Shown here: in pieces, positions 28,613-36,160 of the stretch | Position numbering within the stretch: the first letter of the stretch is position 1 | How the letters are laid out: each line of letters opens with the position of its first letter | NCBI GenBank assembly: GCA_947483795.1 | Contig: CANKLZ010000003.1 | Coordinates: 1 to 60,683, forward strand | Source: Micrococcales bacterium | GTDB taxonomy: Bacteria > Actinomycetota > Actinomycetes > Actinomycetales > Microbacteriaceae | Length of the DNA: 60,683 bases | Direction of reading: 5' to 3' | Notes under the pieces: generated by a model | What the model saw: the letters and a program-made list of their open reading frames with translations, nothing else | Told to the model about the DNA's origin: nothing | Databases searched by the model: none | Position numbers and translations under genes: made by a program

Positions 28613-30274
28613 ATCTAGATATCTGCTCTTAGTTCTTGGGCGGTCTTCTGCCGTGTCCCTGTTCGACCAGGTTATAAACAAAGAGTCTTTTGCTCTGGTC
28701 ACTCCAACATAAAACAGTCTTTGTTCTTCGGCTATTTGAAGCTCAGTCTTGGCATAACTAATTGGTAGGTAGCCTTCGATGGCTCCAATGATGAACACTG
28801 CCTTGTATTCCAAACCTTTAGCAGCGTGGATAGTGCTCAATGTTATCGACTCGCGAGTTGGTTCATGCTGTGAACGTTGTCGTTCCTCTAGTTCGTTAGC
28901 AAAAGTTTTGATAGTTGCCTCAGCACCAAGTTCATCTGCGATCTGAACTAAAGAGTTCAGCGCTTCCCACTTTTCAAGTGCGCTACCCGACACATCGGGT
29001 GCGATGCTCTGCCAACCAAGGCTTCTAGCAATAGCAGAAACTGTTTCGTACAGTTCCTTGTCCGAAGGGTTAGCAGCTTCAGCTCTGACCATGCGAACTG
29101 CAGACATAATCTCTGGTCTATTGAAGAAACGCTGGCCACCACGGACCTGATATTCAACCCCTGCTTTACTCAAAGCATTCTCAAGCTGCTCAGACTGGGC
29201 GTTGATTCTGTATAGGACGGCGATTTGACTTGCCTTGATGCCGCTGGAACGTAAATCTTTGATCTTGCCGGCAACCCAGTCGCACTCTTTATCTTTAGTT
29301 GAAAACTCTAGAACCTCTGGTTCTACTCCTCTAGGGCGAATGGCCTCAAGCGGTTCAAACTTTTGGTTTCCCCGCACCCTATTGGCAACAGAGATTATCT
29401 CTGGAGTGGATCGGTAGTTCTTATTCAAGGAGATGACGTTTGCTCCAGGATATCTAGAATCAAATGTTTCTAAGAAAGATGCGCTTGCACCACTGAAGGA
29501 GTAAATGGTTTGGTTGGGATCTCCAACCACACAGAGGTCGCTCCTATCGCCAAGCCAAGTATCCAGAAGTTCCTGTTGAAGTTTAGAAATATCCTGATAT
29601 TCGTCAACAGTGAAGAAGCGGTACTGGGAATGAACATGAGCTAGCGCTCTTGGTTCTGCTTTGAGCATTCCAGTGCACAGCATCAAGACATCTTCCCAAT
29701 CGATTTGCTTTGCTTTTACCTTTGCGTCTTCATAGGCAACTTGAATCTCATAAGACTTGATTGGAGCAAGACCTTGAATAAGTGGTCTAGTTGTGATCTG
29801 ATCCAAGTACTGCTCAAGACTCAGCATTGAATACTTACGCCATTCAATTTCTGATGCGACATCTCTTATGGTGTTTGCGTCGAGTCTTATTTTTAGCGTT
29901 TCTGCAGCTGATCCAATTGCTCGCGATTTTGATTCCAAAACTCTCGGTGCCTCAACACCAAAGAAGTCTCGCCAGAAATACTCAAGTTGCGATAAAGCCG
30001 CAGCGTGAAATGTCTTGGCATTTACCGAATGCACACCTAGTGAGCGAAGTCTTGCTCTGAGTTCCCCTGCAGCTCTATTGGTATATGTCAGAGCCATGAC
30101 TCTGTTCTCCGAGAAATCGCCACGCAAAATTCCGTAGGCAATGCGATGGGTAATTGTTCTGGTCTTACCAGTTCCTGCACCAGCAAGAATTACTGTTGGG
30201 CCTAGCAGCGACTGAGCTGCTTCACGTTGCTCCTCATCGAGAGCATTGAGAATGTCCTCAGCTTCGTACTGCAT
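28604..30274 (-). CDS. UvrD2-like superfamily 1 DNA helicase
   Basis: This is a 3'-5' helicase of 556 residues. Motif I is ILAGAGTGKT (K37), motif II is VDEYQD (223-228), motif III is VVGDPNQTIYSFSGA, and the C-terminal motifs LSTIHAAKGLEYKAVFI and EEQRLFYVGVTRAKD are present. It ends soon after motif VI. The mycobacterial UvrD2 in the same gene context is about 700 residues with an HRDC domain; that domain is missing here. It lies 3 bases after nudC and overlaps the convergent gene by 9 bases. Confidence 0.9.
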   Translation of the reverse strand: MQYEAEDILNALDEEQREAAQSLLGPTVILAGAGTGKTRTITHRIAYGILRGDFSENRVMALTYTNRAAGELRARLRSLGVHSVNAKTFHAAALSQLEYFWRDFFGVEAPRVLESKSRAIGSAAETLKIRLDANTIRDVASEIEWRKYSMLSLEQYLDQITTRPLIQGLAPIKSYEIQVAYEDAKVKAKQIDWEDVLMLCTGMLKAEPRALAHVHSQYRFFTVDEYQDISKLQQELLDTWLGDRSDLCVVGDPNQTIYSFSGASASFLETFDSRYPGANVISLNKNYRSTPEIISVANRVRGNQKFEPLEAIRPRGVEPEVLEFSTKDKECDWVAGKIKDLRSSGIKASQIAVLYRINAQSEQLENALSKAGVEYQVRGGQRFFNRPEIMSAVRMVRAEAANPSDKELYETVSAIARSLGWQSIAPDVSGSALEKWEALNSLVQIADELGAEATIKTFANELEERQRSQHEPTRESITLSTIHAAKGLEYKAVFIIGAIEGYLPISYAKTELQIAEEQRLFYVGVTRAKDSLFITWSNRDTAEDRPRTKSRYLDLI

Positions 30275-30277
30275 TAG

Positions 30278-31222
30278 TTAGCCGCTTATCTCTGTAGCTG
30301 AAACTATTTCTTCACCAAGCCAGTGCTCAATCATGGACCTAGCAATGGATATCTTTGCAGGCAACAAAATGTTTTTCGCTTCTGCTTTTAGTTCTGCTCT
30401 AGTGAACCAACGCAACTTAGCGATTTCCACCCCATCAGGCTTGATTGATTCTGGTGTGTTACTCGAATCCACCTGAGCTGTAAAACCCAACATCAAAGAG
30501 TATGGATAAGGCCAAGCCTGGCTACCTATGTAAACCGGATTCGTTACCAGTAGCCCAGATTCTTCTTTCATCTCTCTAATTACTGCCGCCTCAAGAGATT
30601 CTGCTGCTTCAACGAATCCAGCAAGAATGGACCAACGATTCTGATCCCAACTTCCTTGGGTCCCTAAAAGCAATCTGTCTGCATCATCAGTAATGCTGAC
30701 AATTACAGCAGCATCGGTTCTTGGGAATAGCTGCCTATCTTCGCTAACGCAAAGTCTTGACCAGCCGCCCTGCTGCATGACAGTTATCGCACCACAGTTA
30801 GGGCAGTGTTGATGTGTTTCGTGCCAGTTGTGAATTGCTAATGCTTGGGTGAATAGAGCCGCATCTCTTGGATGTAAACCTGAGCCACTCTTTCTAAGTT
30901 CATGCCAATTAGTTTCATTAGGCTCAATCGCTTTAGCAGCATTGTCAGTTAGTACAGACAATACAATTGCTGTGCCTTCAACCTGATCACCGAGAGCAAG
31001 GGTTGTTCGACCTAGATAGACCCGGTATTTACCAGCGGTAGCCTGCTCAGTATTCAGAAGTTGAAGGTGGCCATTTTGAATGAGGGTTCGACCTCGATGC
31101 AGAACAATGATTCTGGTTTCTGCCTCTAGCCAAAGTGCATCGAAGAGTTCAGAGTTATCCCTTGCGTCCCCATCGCGGTTTAGTACCGCTTGGGCCATTG
31201 GCAAATGTAATGGGATATTCAT
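30278..31222 (-). CDS. nudC: NAD+ diphosphatase NudC-like Nudix hydrolase
   Basis: This 314-residue enzyme cleaves NAD(H) to NMN and AMP and can act on NAD-capped RNA in homologues. The Nudix box is complete (202-224, with REMKEESGL). The family motif SQPWPFPxS appears as SQAWPYPYS (234-242). The zinc ribbon has C140, C143 and C158, but the fourth position is Glu161, so it may be incomplete. The promoter is TATAGA, seven bases before the ATG, with no Shine-Dalgarno. It is in an operon with the helicase, as in mycobacteria. Confidence 0.92.
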   Translation of the reverse strand: MNIPLHLPMAQAVLNRDGDARDNSELFDALWLEAETRIIVLHRGRTLIQNGHLQLLNTEQATAGKYRVYLGRTTLALGDQVEGTAIVLSVLTDNAAKAIEPNETNWHELRKSGSGLHPRDAALFTQALAIHNWHETHQHCPNCGAITVMQQGGWSRLCVSEDRQLFPRTDAAVIVSITDDADRLLLGTQGSWDQNRWSILAGFVEAAESLEAAVIREMKEESGLLVTNPVYIGSQAWPYPYSLMLGFTAQVDSSNTPESIKPDGVEIAKLRWFTRAELKAEAKNILLPAKISIARSMIEHWLGEEIVSATEISG

Positions 31223-31229
31223 GAGACTT

Positions 31230-31235
31230 TCTATA
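31230..31235 (-). promoter_or_regulatory. -10 element of nudC (leaderless)
   Basis: TATAGA on the minus strand, seven bases before the ATG at 31222. Confidence 0.5.
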
Positions 31236-31256
31236 TGTAATGAATCTATGCGTGGC

Positions 31257-31272
31257 GATAACCGAAGTTATC
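31257..31272. promoter_or_regulatory. Perfect inverted repeat between nudC and the phosphotransferase-like gene
   Basis: GATAAC-CGAA-GTTATC forms a perfect 6-base palindrome in the divergent promoter region. It is 22 bases from the nudC -10 box and 13 bases from the -10 box of the plus-strand gene. It could be an operator controlling both; no regulator can be named. Confidence 0.35.
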
Positions 31273-31284
31273 AATGTTCTTGTC

Positions 31285-31290
31285 TAACCT
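31285..31290 (+). promoter_or_regulatory. -10 element of the phosphotransferase-like gene (leaderless)
   Basis: TAACCT ends seven bases before the ATG at 31298. It is the same hexamer as at dapD and tatB, and it decides this start over the ATG at 31274. Confidence 0.5.
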
Positions 31291-31297
31291 AAAATGC

Positions 31298-32392
31298 ATG
31301 GGCAAACCTTCCTTGATTTTAGCCGCGTTAGCAGCCGATGCACTCCCTGGTCTTCGATTCATTCAGGTTCAGAACCTAACCAGAGATGAAGTCGATATCA
31401 AAGTCGAGTTGCTAACTACCGACGATGGCCGCCTAATCCAACTCAAGTCCCCCCTAAGCTCCTTGGCAAATACAGATCTCGGAACAGAAGTTAGAGCTCT
31501 GCAGGTGCTAAAGAACCTGTCCTTACCTTTCAGTATCTCGGCTTTTCTAGGTAAAACCTCCCCTAAAGCCATCCGCAACGCCCTTGCCTTCGAATACGTC
31601 CCCGGGACACCTATAGTGATGCAAAGGCTTCGACTGGATGAGCCAATAGTTAGTTCCCTGGGTCAAGCACTATCTGCTATTCACTCAATACCTTCAGCCA
31701 TAGTCGCAAACTCAGGATTACCTGAATATGACCCTGCTCAAAGAGTGCGTGAACGGGTAGCCGAGTTTGACCGTGCCATGGACTCCGGAAAGATTCACCC
31801 CGACCTCCTTGAACGCTGGCAGAGTGCTCTTTTTGATGTAAATCTGTTCAAATACCAGCCAACTGTGGTGCACGGTTCACTCGAAAGTGACTTTGTCTTG
31901 ACAGAGGGCAATGACGTGGTCGGAATCATAGAGTGGGGAAACCTATCCATCGATGACCCTGCAATTGACCTTTCCTTTATTGTTGGTGAGGCTCAACCTG
32001 ACATAGCTGAAGCCATCGTCTTGGCCTATGAGGGCTCCACTAGAGCAGATCGAAACATTAGACAAAGAGCTCATTTGTACCACGAACTTTCTTACATCAC
32101 CTATCTGCTTAGTTCAATTAGCCGAGAAGATGAGGAAGAGATCGAAAGTGCAGCTGGTTTGCTAGCTGAGTTACACGCCGAACTTCTAGCAGGCAATCTA
32201 CCTTCTCTTCGACCTAGCGAGTTTGCAACGAATGGCCCAGAAGTGATTGTCCCTATCTCTCAAGCTGCCTCATTTACCGCGCCTGTGACCATAGTTACCG
32301 AGTCCATTGAGGTTATTGACCTAGCCGATGCTTCACCAATCAGCCCACTAGCTGAGCCGGCTCCTAAAAAGGACGAAGACGAGCTTTTCTAG
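31298..32392 (+). CDS. Aminoglycoside/choline-phosphotransferase-fold protein, probable pseudokinase
   Basis: The protein has 364 residues from the chosen ATG. The fold of APH-type kinases is recognisable: an N-lobe, LAFEYVPGTPI hinge, TVVHGSLESDF in the catalytic-loop position and IIEWGNLSIDDPAIDL in the metal-loop position. The catalytic Asp of the HGD motif is Ser, the following Asn is not in place, and the metal-binding Asp before Trp is Glu. ATP-dependent catalysis is therefore doubtful. The C-terminal 60 residues are acidic and low-complexity. The ATG at 31274 is in frame but has no promoter or leader consistent with its neighbours. Confidence 0.75.
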   Translation: MGKPSLILAALAADALPGLRFIQVQNLTRDEVDIKVELLTTDDGRLIQLKSPLSSLANTDLGTEVRALQVLKNLSLPFSISAFLGKTSPKAIRNALAFEYVPGTPIVMQRLRLDEPIVSSLGQALSAIHSIPSAIVANSGLPEYDPAQRVRERVAEFDRAMDSGKIHPDLLERWQSALFDVNLFKYQPTVVHGSLESDFVLTEGNDVVGIIEWGNLSIDDPAIDLSFIVGEAQPDIAEAIVLAYEGSTRADRNIRQRAHLYHELSYITYLLSSISREDEEEIESAAGLLAELHAELLAGNLPSLRPSEFATNGPEVIVPISQAASFTAPVTIVTESIEVIDLADASPISPLAEPAPKKDEDELF

Positions 32393-32448
32393 AGTTTCCG
32401 AACTACCCTAGGTGCAGGTAATCTAGTGATTGAAAAGAAAGTAGTGTC

Positions 32449-32673
32449 ATGGAAATCAGAATCGGCTTACAAAACACAGCCCGCGAACTCTCATTTGAAT
32501 CAAAGGATGGCGCTAGCGAAATCGAGAAGATTGTTGAGTCTGCCCTTGGTTCTGGTGCTAAGCAGTTGAAGCTAACTGACGAAAGAGGTCGGTTGTTCAT
32601 TGTTCCTGTTGACGCTATCGCATACGTCGAGATCGGTGCTGAAGAAGCCCGAAGAGTTGGATTTATTGCCTAA
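32449..32673 (+). CDS. DUF3107 family protein
   Basis: This small soluble protein of 74 residues matches DUF3107 throughout (MEIRIGLQNTARELSFES, then LKLTDERGRLFIVPVDAIAYVEIG). The family is conserved in Actinobacteria (mycobacterial Rv3208A) and its function is unknown. The gene ends with a TAATG overlap into the next gene. A likely -10 (TAATCT, 32419-32424) gives a short leader with a weak GAAAG ribosome binding site. Its neighbourhood with a ferritin-like protein and RhlE is conserved. Confidence 0.9.
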   Translation: MEIRIGLQNTARELSFESKDGASEIEKIVESALGSGAKQLKLTDERGRLFIVPVDAIAYVEIGAEEARRVGFIA

Positions 32674-32945
32674 TGGAACTTGCATTCATTCTTGTTTATG
32701 GTTCACTTCTTGGCCTAATGGCCCCTTACATGATTTCAGGTAAAGAGAACTATGGAGTTCTTTTAGCTCCTGGTCTGTCTCTGGTTTATGGATTCGTATC
32801 CTGGACTGTATGCACCTGGGTCGGTCTTAGCTACGAAGACTTCTGGATCTGGGCAATCACAATGCTAGGTATGCCAGCCGTGATGGTGTTCGGTGTTCGC
32901 TTCGTTCGTGAACGTCGCTTAGCTCACGAACCAGCTGCAGTTTAA
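32673..32945 (+). CDS. Small three-helix membrane protein
   Basis: This 90-residue protein has three predicted membrane helices (about 3-20, 30-48 and 57-75) and a basic tail (RFVRERRLAHEP). No family is recognised. It is translationally coupled to DUF3107 by a one-base overlap, so the two are co-expressed. It is convergent with the ferritin-like gene, three bases apart. Confidence 0.75.
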   Translation: MELAFILVYGSLLGLMAPYMISGKENYGVLLAPGLSLVYGFVSWTVCTWVGLSYEDFWIWAITMLGMPAVMVFGVRFVRERRLAHEPAAV

Positions 32946-32948
32946 TTC

Positions 32949-33725
32949 TTAGGCTGCTAGACCTATAACTTCCATCCGCAAGCCATGAGCTCCAGTTAGT
33001 TCTGAGATTAGTGGTTCAAGTTTCGAGTATGCGGCTAGGTTCACTTGATTCTCTTCTTCCACGCTTAGCTTTTTAGTCTTTGGTATGTGAGCGAGCTTAC
33101 GGTTATCAAAGGCTGCTCGAAGTTCCAACAGGACATCCCCCATCAACCTTCTTCCCCACAGAGCTAATCGATGACCTAGAACTGGATCTGCTGCAATTGA
33201 TTCAGCAAGAACACGTTTAGCAAACTTCTCAAAAGTCTTATCCTTTAACGCCTTCTCAACCTCAGCCTGCAAGTCATCATCTAAACCGGTAGCCAGCCTT
33301 GAATAGAAGTCATCAAGCAAACCTGATGTCAGATATACCTTGATGACCACTTCATACCAGTCAAGTCCGATGGTGTTCGAGTGAAAAACTGCAATACGTT
33401 CTTTGAAGGGATTCATCTCCGCAGCTGGATCGGCTCCTAGTTCAACTAGTTTTCTGGACAGTTGGCGATACTTATCAAAACTCTTCGCTGTTGCCTCACT
33501 AAGTTCAGCTTTGTACTGAGTGTTAGGCGAATACTTCAAAGCAGCAGTCAAGATCTCGAAGTTAGCCAATTGAAGGTAAGCCAGTTGACCTAAGAATGCT
33601 TTTGGTTCAGGGGTATAAGGCTTGAGATTTATAGCCTTGGTATTGCGGGCTACCTTCTCCTCACTACGAGGAGCTACTGTAAGTTGCTTGGCAACCTTAC
33701 GAAGACGTTTCAACCATTCGAACAC
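32949..33725 (-). CDS. Ferritin-like fold protein
   Basis: The protein has 258 residues and is almost all helical. It corresponds to the actinobacterial ferritin-like proteins found next to RhlE (mycobacterial Rv3210c), related to MiaE-type tRNA hydroxylases. Segments such as LAYLQLANFEILTAALKYSP and GLDWYEVVIKVYLTSGLLDDFY match this group. A full set of E-x2-H di-iron ligands is not obvious, so enzymatic activity is uncertain. The start is GTG with TAAGAT six bases upstream. Confidence 0.75.
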   Translation of the reverse strand: MFEWLKRLRKVAKQLTVAPRSEEKVARNTKAINLKPYTPEPKAFLGQLAYLQLANFEILTAALKYSPNTQYKAELSEATAKSFDKYRQLSRKLVELGADPAAEMNPFKERIAVFHSNTIGLDWYEVVIKVYLTSGLLDDFYSRLATGLDDDLQAEVEKALKDKTFEKFAKRVLAESIAADPVLGHRLALWGRRLMGDVLLELRAAFDNRKLAHIPKTKKLSVEEENQVNLAAYSKLEPLISELTGAHGLRMEVIGLAA

Positions 33726-33731
33726 CGAACC

Positions 33732-33737
33732 ATCTTA
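33732..33737 (-). promoter_or_regulatory. -10 element of the ferritin-like gene (leaderless)
   Basis: TAAGAT on the minus strand, six bases before the GTG at 33725. Confidence 0.45.
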
Positions 33738-33790
33738 ACCTGCCAAATAGGTGGTTAGACTTGCCTAGATAAGACAGGCGGCCAAAACTA

Positions 33791-35167
33791 TTGGATTTTA
33801 GCGAATTAGGCATCGATTCGGATATCGTTGCTGCACTAGCCTCAAAAGGCATAATCTCACCATTCCCTATTCAGGAGCAGGCAATCCCCCTTGCCCTGAC
33901 TGGCCAGGACCTAATTGGTCAGGCAAAGACTGGTACCGGTAAGACCCTAGGTTTCGGCCTACCGATCATTCAAAGACTAGGAACTGACCCGGCTCACGGA
34001 GCAAAAGCCCTAGTAGTTGTTCCTACCCGTGAATTAGCCATTCAGGTAGCAGAAGACCTCACTTTGGCATCTTCAAACAGAAATGTTCAAGTAGTGGCTA
34101 TCTACGGTGGTAAATCCTACGAAGGTCAGGTGGCCCAGATTGATGCTGGAGCACAACTTATTGTTGGAACCCCAGGTCGATTGATTGACCTCAGTAACCA
34201 AAGAAAACTAGACCTATCAAAGATTGAATGCATGGTTCTGGACGAAGCAGACGAAATGCTAGATCTTGGATTCTTACCCGATGTTGAAAAACTTTTTGCT
34301 TTCACCCCTGCTGGTCGTCAAACAATGTTGTTCTCAGCAACTATGCCTGGACAAATTGTTTCGCTAGCTCGAAAATACCAAAACAAGCCAGTACACATCA
34401 GAGTCAATGACCCTGATGAAGGTCACACTAAAGCTGACATCAAACAATTCTTCTATCGTGCTCACGCAATGGATAAAGATGAAGTTGTTGCAAGAATTCT
34501 TCAAGCCGAAGGCCGCGGCAAAACCGTAATCTTTACTAAGACCAAAAGACAAGCTGCCAAAGTTTCAGATGAATTATCTGATCGTGGCTTTAGTGCAACA
34601 GCCCTGCATGGAGATATGTCTCAAGAGGCTAGAGAAAAGTCGATGGACTCTTTCCGCAGTGGCAAGCGAGACATTCTTGTTGCTACCGAAGTGGCGGCAC
34701 GTGGAATCGATGTTGATGATGTCACCCACGTAATCAACTACACAGTCCCTGAAGATGAGAAGGCCTACCTGCACAGAACCGGTAGAACAGGTCGTGCCGG
34801 GAGAACCGGTATCGCAGTTACATTTGTTGACTGGGAAGATCTAGTTCGATGGTCACACATTGACAAGGCATTGGAACTAAACACTCCTGACCCAGTTGAA
34901 ACCTATTCCTCTTCACCTCACCTATTCACAGATCTTGATATCCCAGCAGGCACTAAAGGCAGAATTGCTGCTTCGAAGCGCCCATCTGATTGGAAACCAG
35001 GCGATCATGAAAAGCCAAAAGGTGCAAGACCTGGGAACAATGGCAGGCCACAGCGCAAGCCGCAAAACAGTTCTGCAAAACCACAGGCCGCTAAAGCTCA
35101 AACCCCGAAGCCTTCAAGCGATCGTCCACCTAGAAACAGAACACGCACTCGAAAGTCTGGCGAATAG
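33791..35167 (+). CDS. rhlE: DEAD-box RNA helicase (RhlE-like)
   Basis: This is an ATP-dependent RNA helicase of 458 residues. The Q motif (FPIQEQAIP, about 24-32), motif I AKTGTGKT, PTRELA, motif II DEAD (VLDEADEML), SAT and motif VI HRTGRTGRAGRTG are all intact. The last 80 residues are a basic, Pro/Lys/Arg-rich disordered tail suited to RNA binding. The start must be TTG at 33791, because a stop lies seven codons upstream and no other start fits. It is divergent from the ferritin-like gene. Confidence 0.94.
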   Translation: MDFSELGIDSDIVAALASKGIISPFPIQEQAIPLALTGQDLIGQAKTGTGKTLGFGLPIIQRLGTDPAHGAKALVVVPTRELAIQVAEDLTLASSNRNVQVVAIYGGKSYEGQVAQIDAGAQLIVGTPGRLIDLSNQRKLDLSKIECMVLDEADEMLDLGFLPDVEKLFAFTPAGRQTMLFSATMPGQIVSLARKYQNKPVHIRVNDPDEGHTKADIKQFFYRAHAMDKDEVVARILQAEGRGKTVIFTKTKRQAAKVSDELSDRGFSATALHGDMSQEAREKSMDSFRSGKRDILVATEVAARGIDVDDVTHVINYTVPEDEKAYLHRTGRTGRAGRTGIAVTFVDWEDLVRWSHIDKALELNTPDPVETYSSSPHLFTDLDIPAGTKGRIAASKRPSDWKPGDHEKPKGARPGNNGRPQRKPQNSSAKPQAAKAQTPKPSSDRPPRNRTRTRKSGE

Positions 35168-35169
35168 TT

Positions 35170-36084
35170 TTAAAACTCGTGGTTCAGTGTTGGCTTAGTG
35201 CCAGTTCCTAGTTCAAGAATTCTCTTCAGCATTTCAATTGAAGTGACGTGCAATCCCAGAGGGTTATGTGGCTTCACATCAAGGCCGTGATAGTCACTTG
35301 AACCAGTTGTGACCAAGTTATGCTCAGCAGCAAAAGCCTCAAGAATATCTCGGTGATCACTTGACACTTCCTTGTGTTTGGTTTCGAGACCTAAAAGCCC
35401 TGCTGCAACCATGTCCTCGAAATGCTTTCTAGGAAATGACTCTGGCTGGACATCCTCGCTACTTGTTCGAGCCAGTGGATGCGCAATCACAGGCACGCCA
35501 CCAGCAGCACGCACTATCTTGATTACCTCAAGCACGTCAGGTGCATAGTTCTTGACATAAAAAGGGCTCTGTTTGGAGATTGGCGAATTAGGTGAGTTGA
35601 AAACCTCATCGACGTTGTCGAATTTCTTTAGCTGCACCAGTGCCTTTGCGATATCAGGTCGGCCCATTGTTGAATCTTTCTGAGCAATATGCATTACTAA
35701 TTCGAAGCTCAACTCCGTATAGACCGATTGCAGATTGGACACAAAGTCCTTGACTCTTTGGATTCGGTCTTTCCTATTGTCCTCAAGCACTTTTACAAGA
35801 GCCGGATGTTCTGGGTTAGGTAAGTAAGCAAGTAGATGTATTCCGAAAGGCTCAATATCACCATTGCTATCAGGAACACGTCCTTCAGTTGTTATCTCAA
35901 CTCCAGGGATGAAAGTTAGCCCTAACTCATTTGCCAATTCTGATGCTTGAGCCCAGCCATCTGTTCGGTCATGGTCAGTCAAAGCGAATACATCGACTCC
36001 TGCGGCCTTGATTAATGGGATTAACTCTTCAACGGTGTCTGCACCATCTGAGTTTTTAGAGTGAATATGGAGATCTATTTTCAT
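35170..36084 (-). CDS. PHP-domain phosphoesterase
   Basis: The protein has 304 residues. The metal-binding PHP motifs are DLHIHSKNSDG (4-14), LTDHDRTDG, PGVEITTE, HIAQKDSTMGRPDIAKAL, IAHPLA and SSDYHG. Homologues (TrpH/YciV, RNase AM) are 5'-3' exoribonucleases or nucleoside-3',5'-bisphosphate phosphatases; the true substrate here is not determined. It has a normal Shine-Dalgarno (AAGGAA). It ends two bases from the convergent helicase gene. Confidence 0.9.
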   Translation of the reverse strand: MKIDLHIHSKNSDGADTVEELIPLIKAAGVDVFALTDHDRTDGWAQASELANELGLTFIPGVEITTEGRVPDSNGDIEPFGIHLLAYLPNPEHPALVKVLEDNRKDRIQRVKDFVSNLQSVYTELSFELVMHIAQKDSTMGRPDIAKALVQLKKFDNVDEVFNSPNSPISKQSPFYVKNYAPDVLEVIKIVRAAGGVPVIAHPLARTSSEDVQPESFPRKHFEDMVAAGLLGLETKHKEVSSDHRDILEAFAAEHNLVTTGSSDYHGLDVKPHNPLGLHVTSIEMLKRILELGTGTKPTLNHEF

Positions 36085-36123
36085 AACGATTCCTTTCCTA
36101 CTCTCTCAAGATACAGGTAACCA

Positions 36124-36153
36124 CTGACAGTTCTTCCATAAAACTGGCAGAAT
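36124..36153 (+). promoter_or_regulatory. Promoter of the Xaa-Pro aminopeptidase gene (leaderless)
   Basis: CTGACA (36124-36129) and CAGAAT (36148-36153) are separated by 18 bases, and seven bases follow to the ATG. This is one of the few leaderless promoters here with a recognisable -35. Confidence 0.5.
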
Positions 36154-36160
36154 AACTTTT

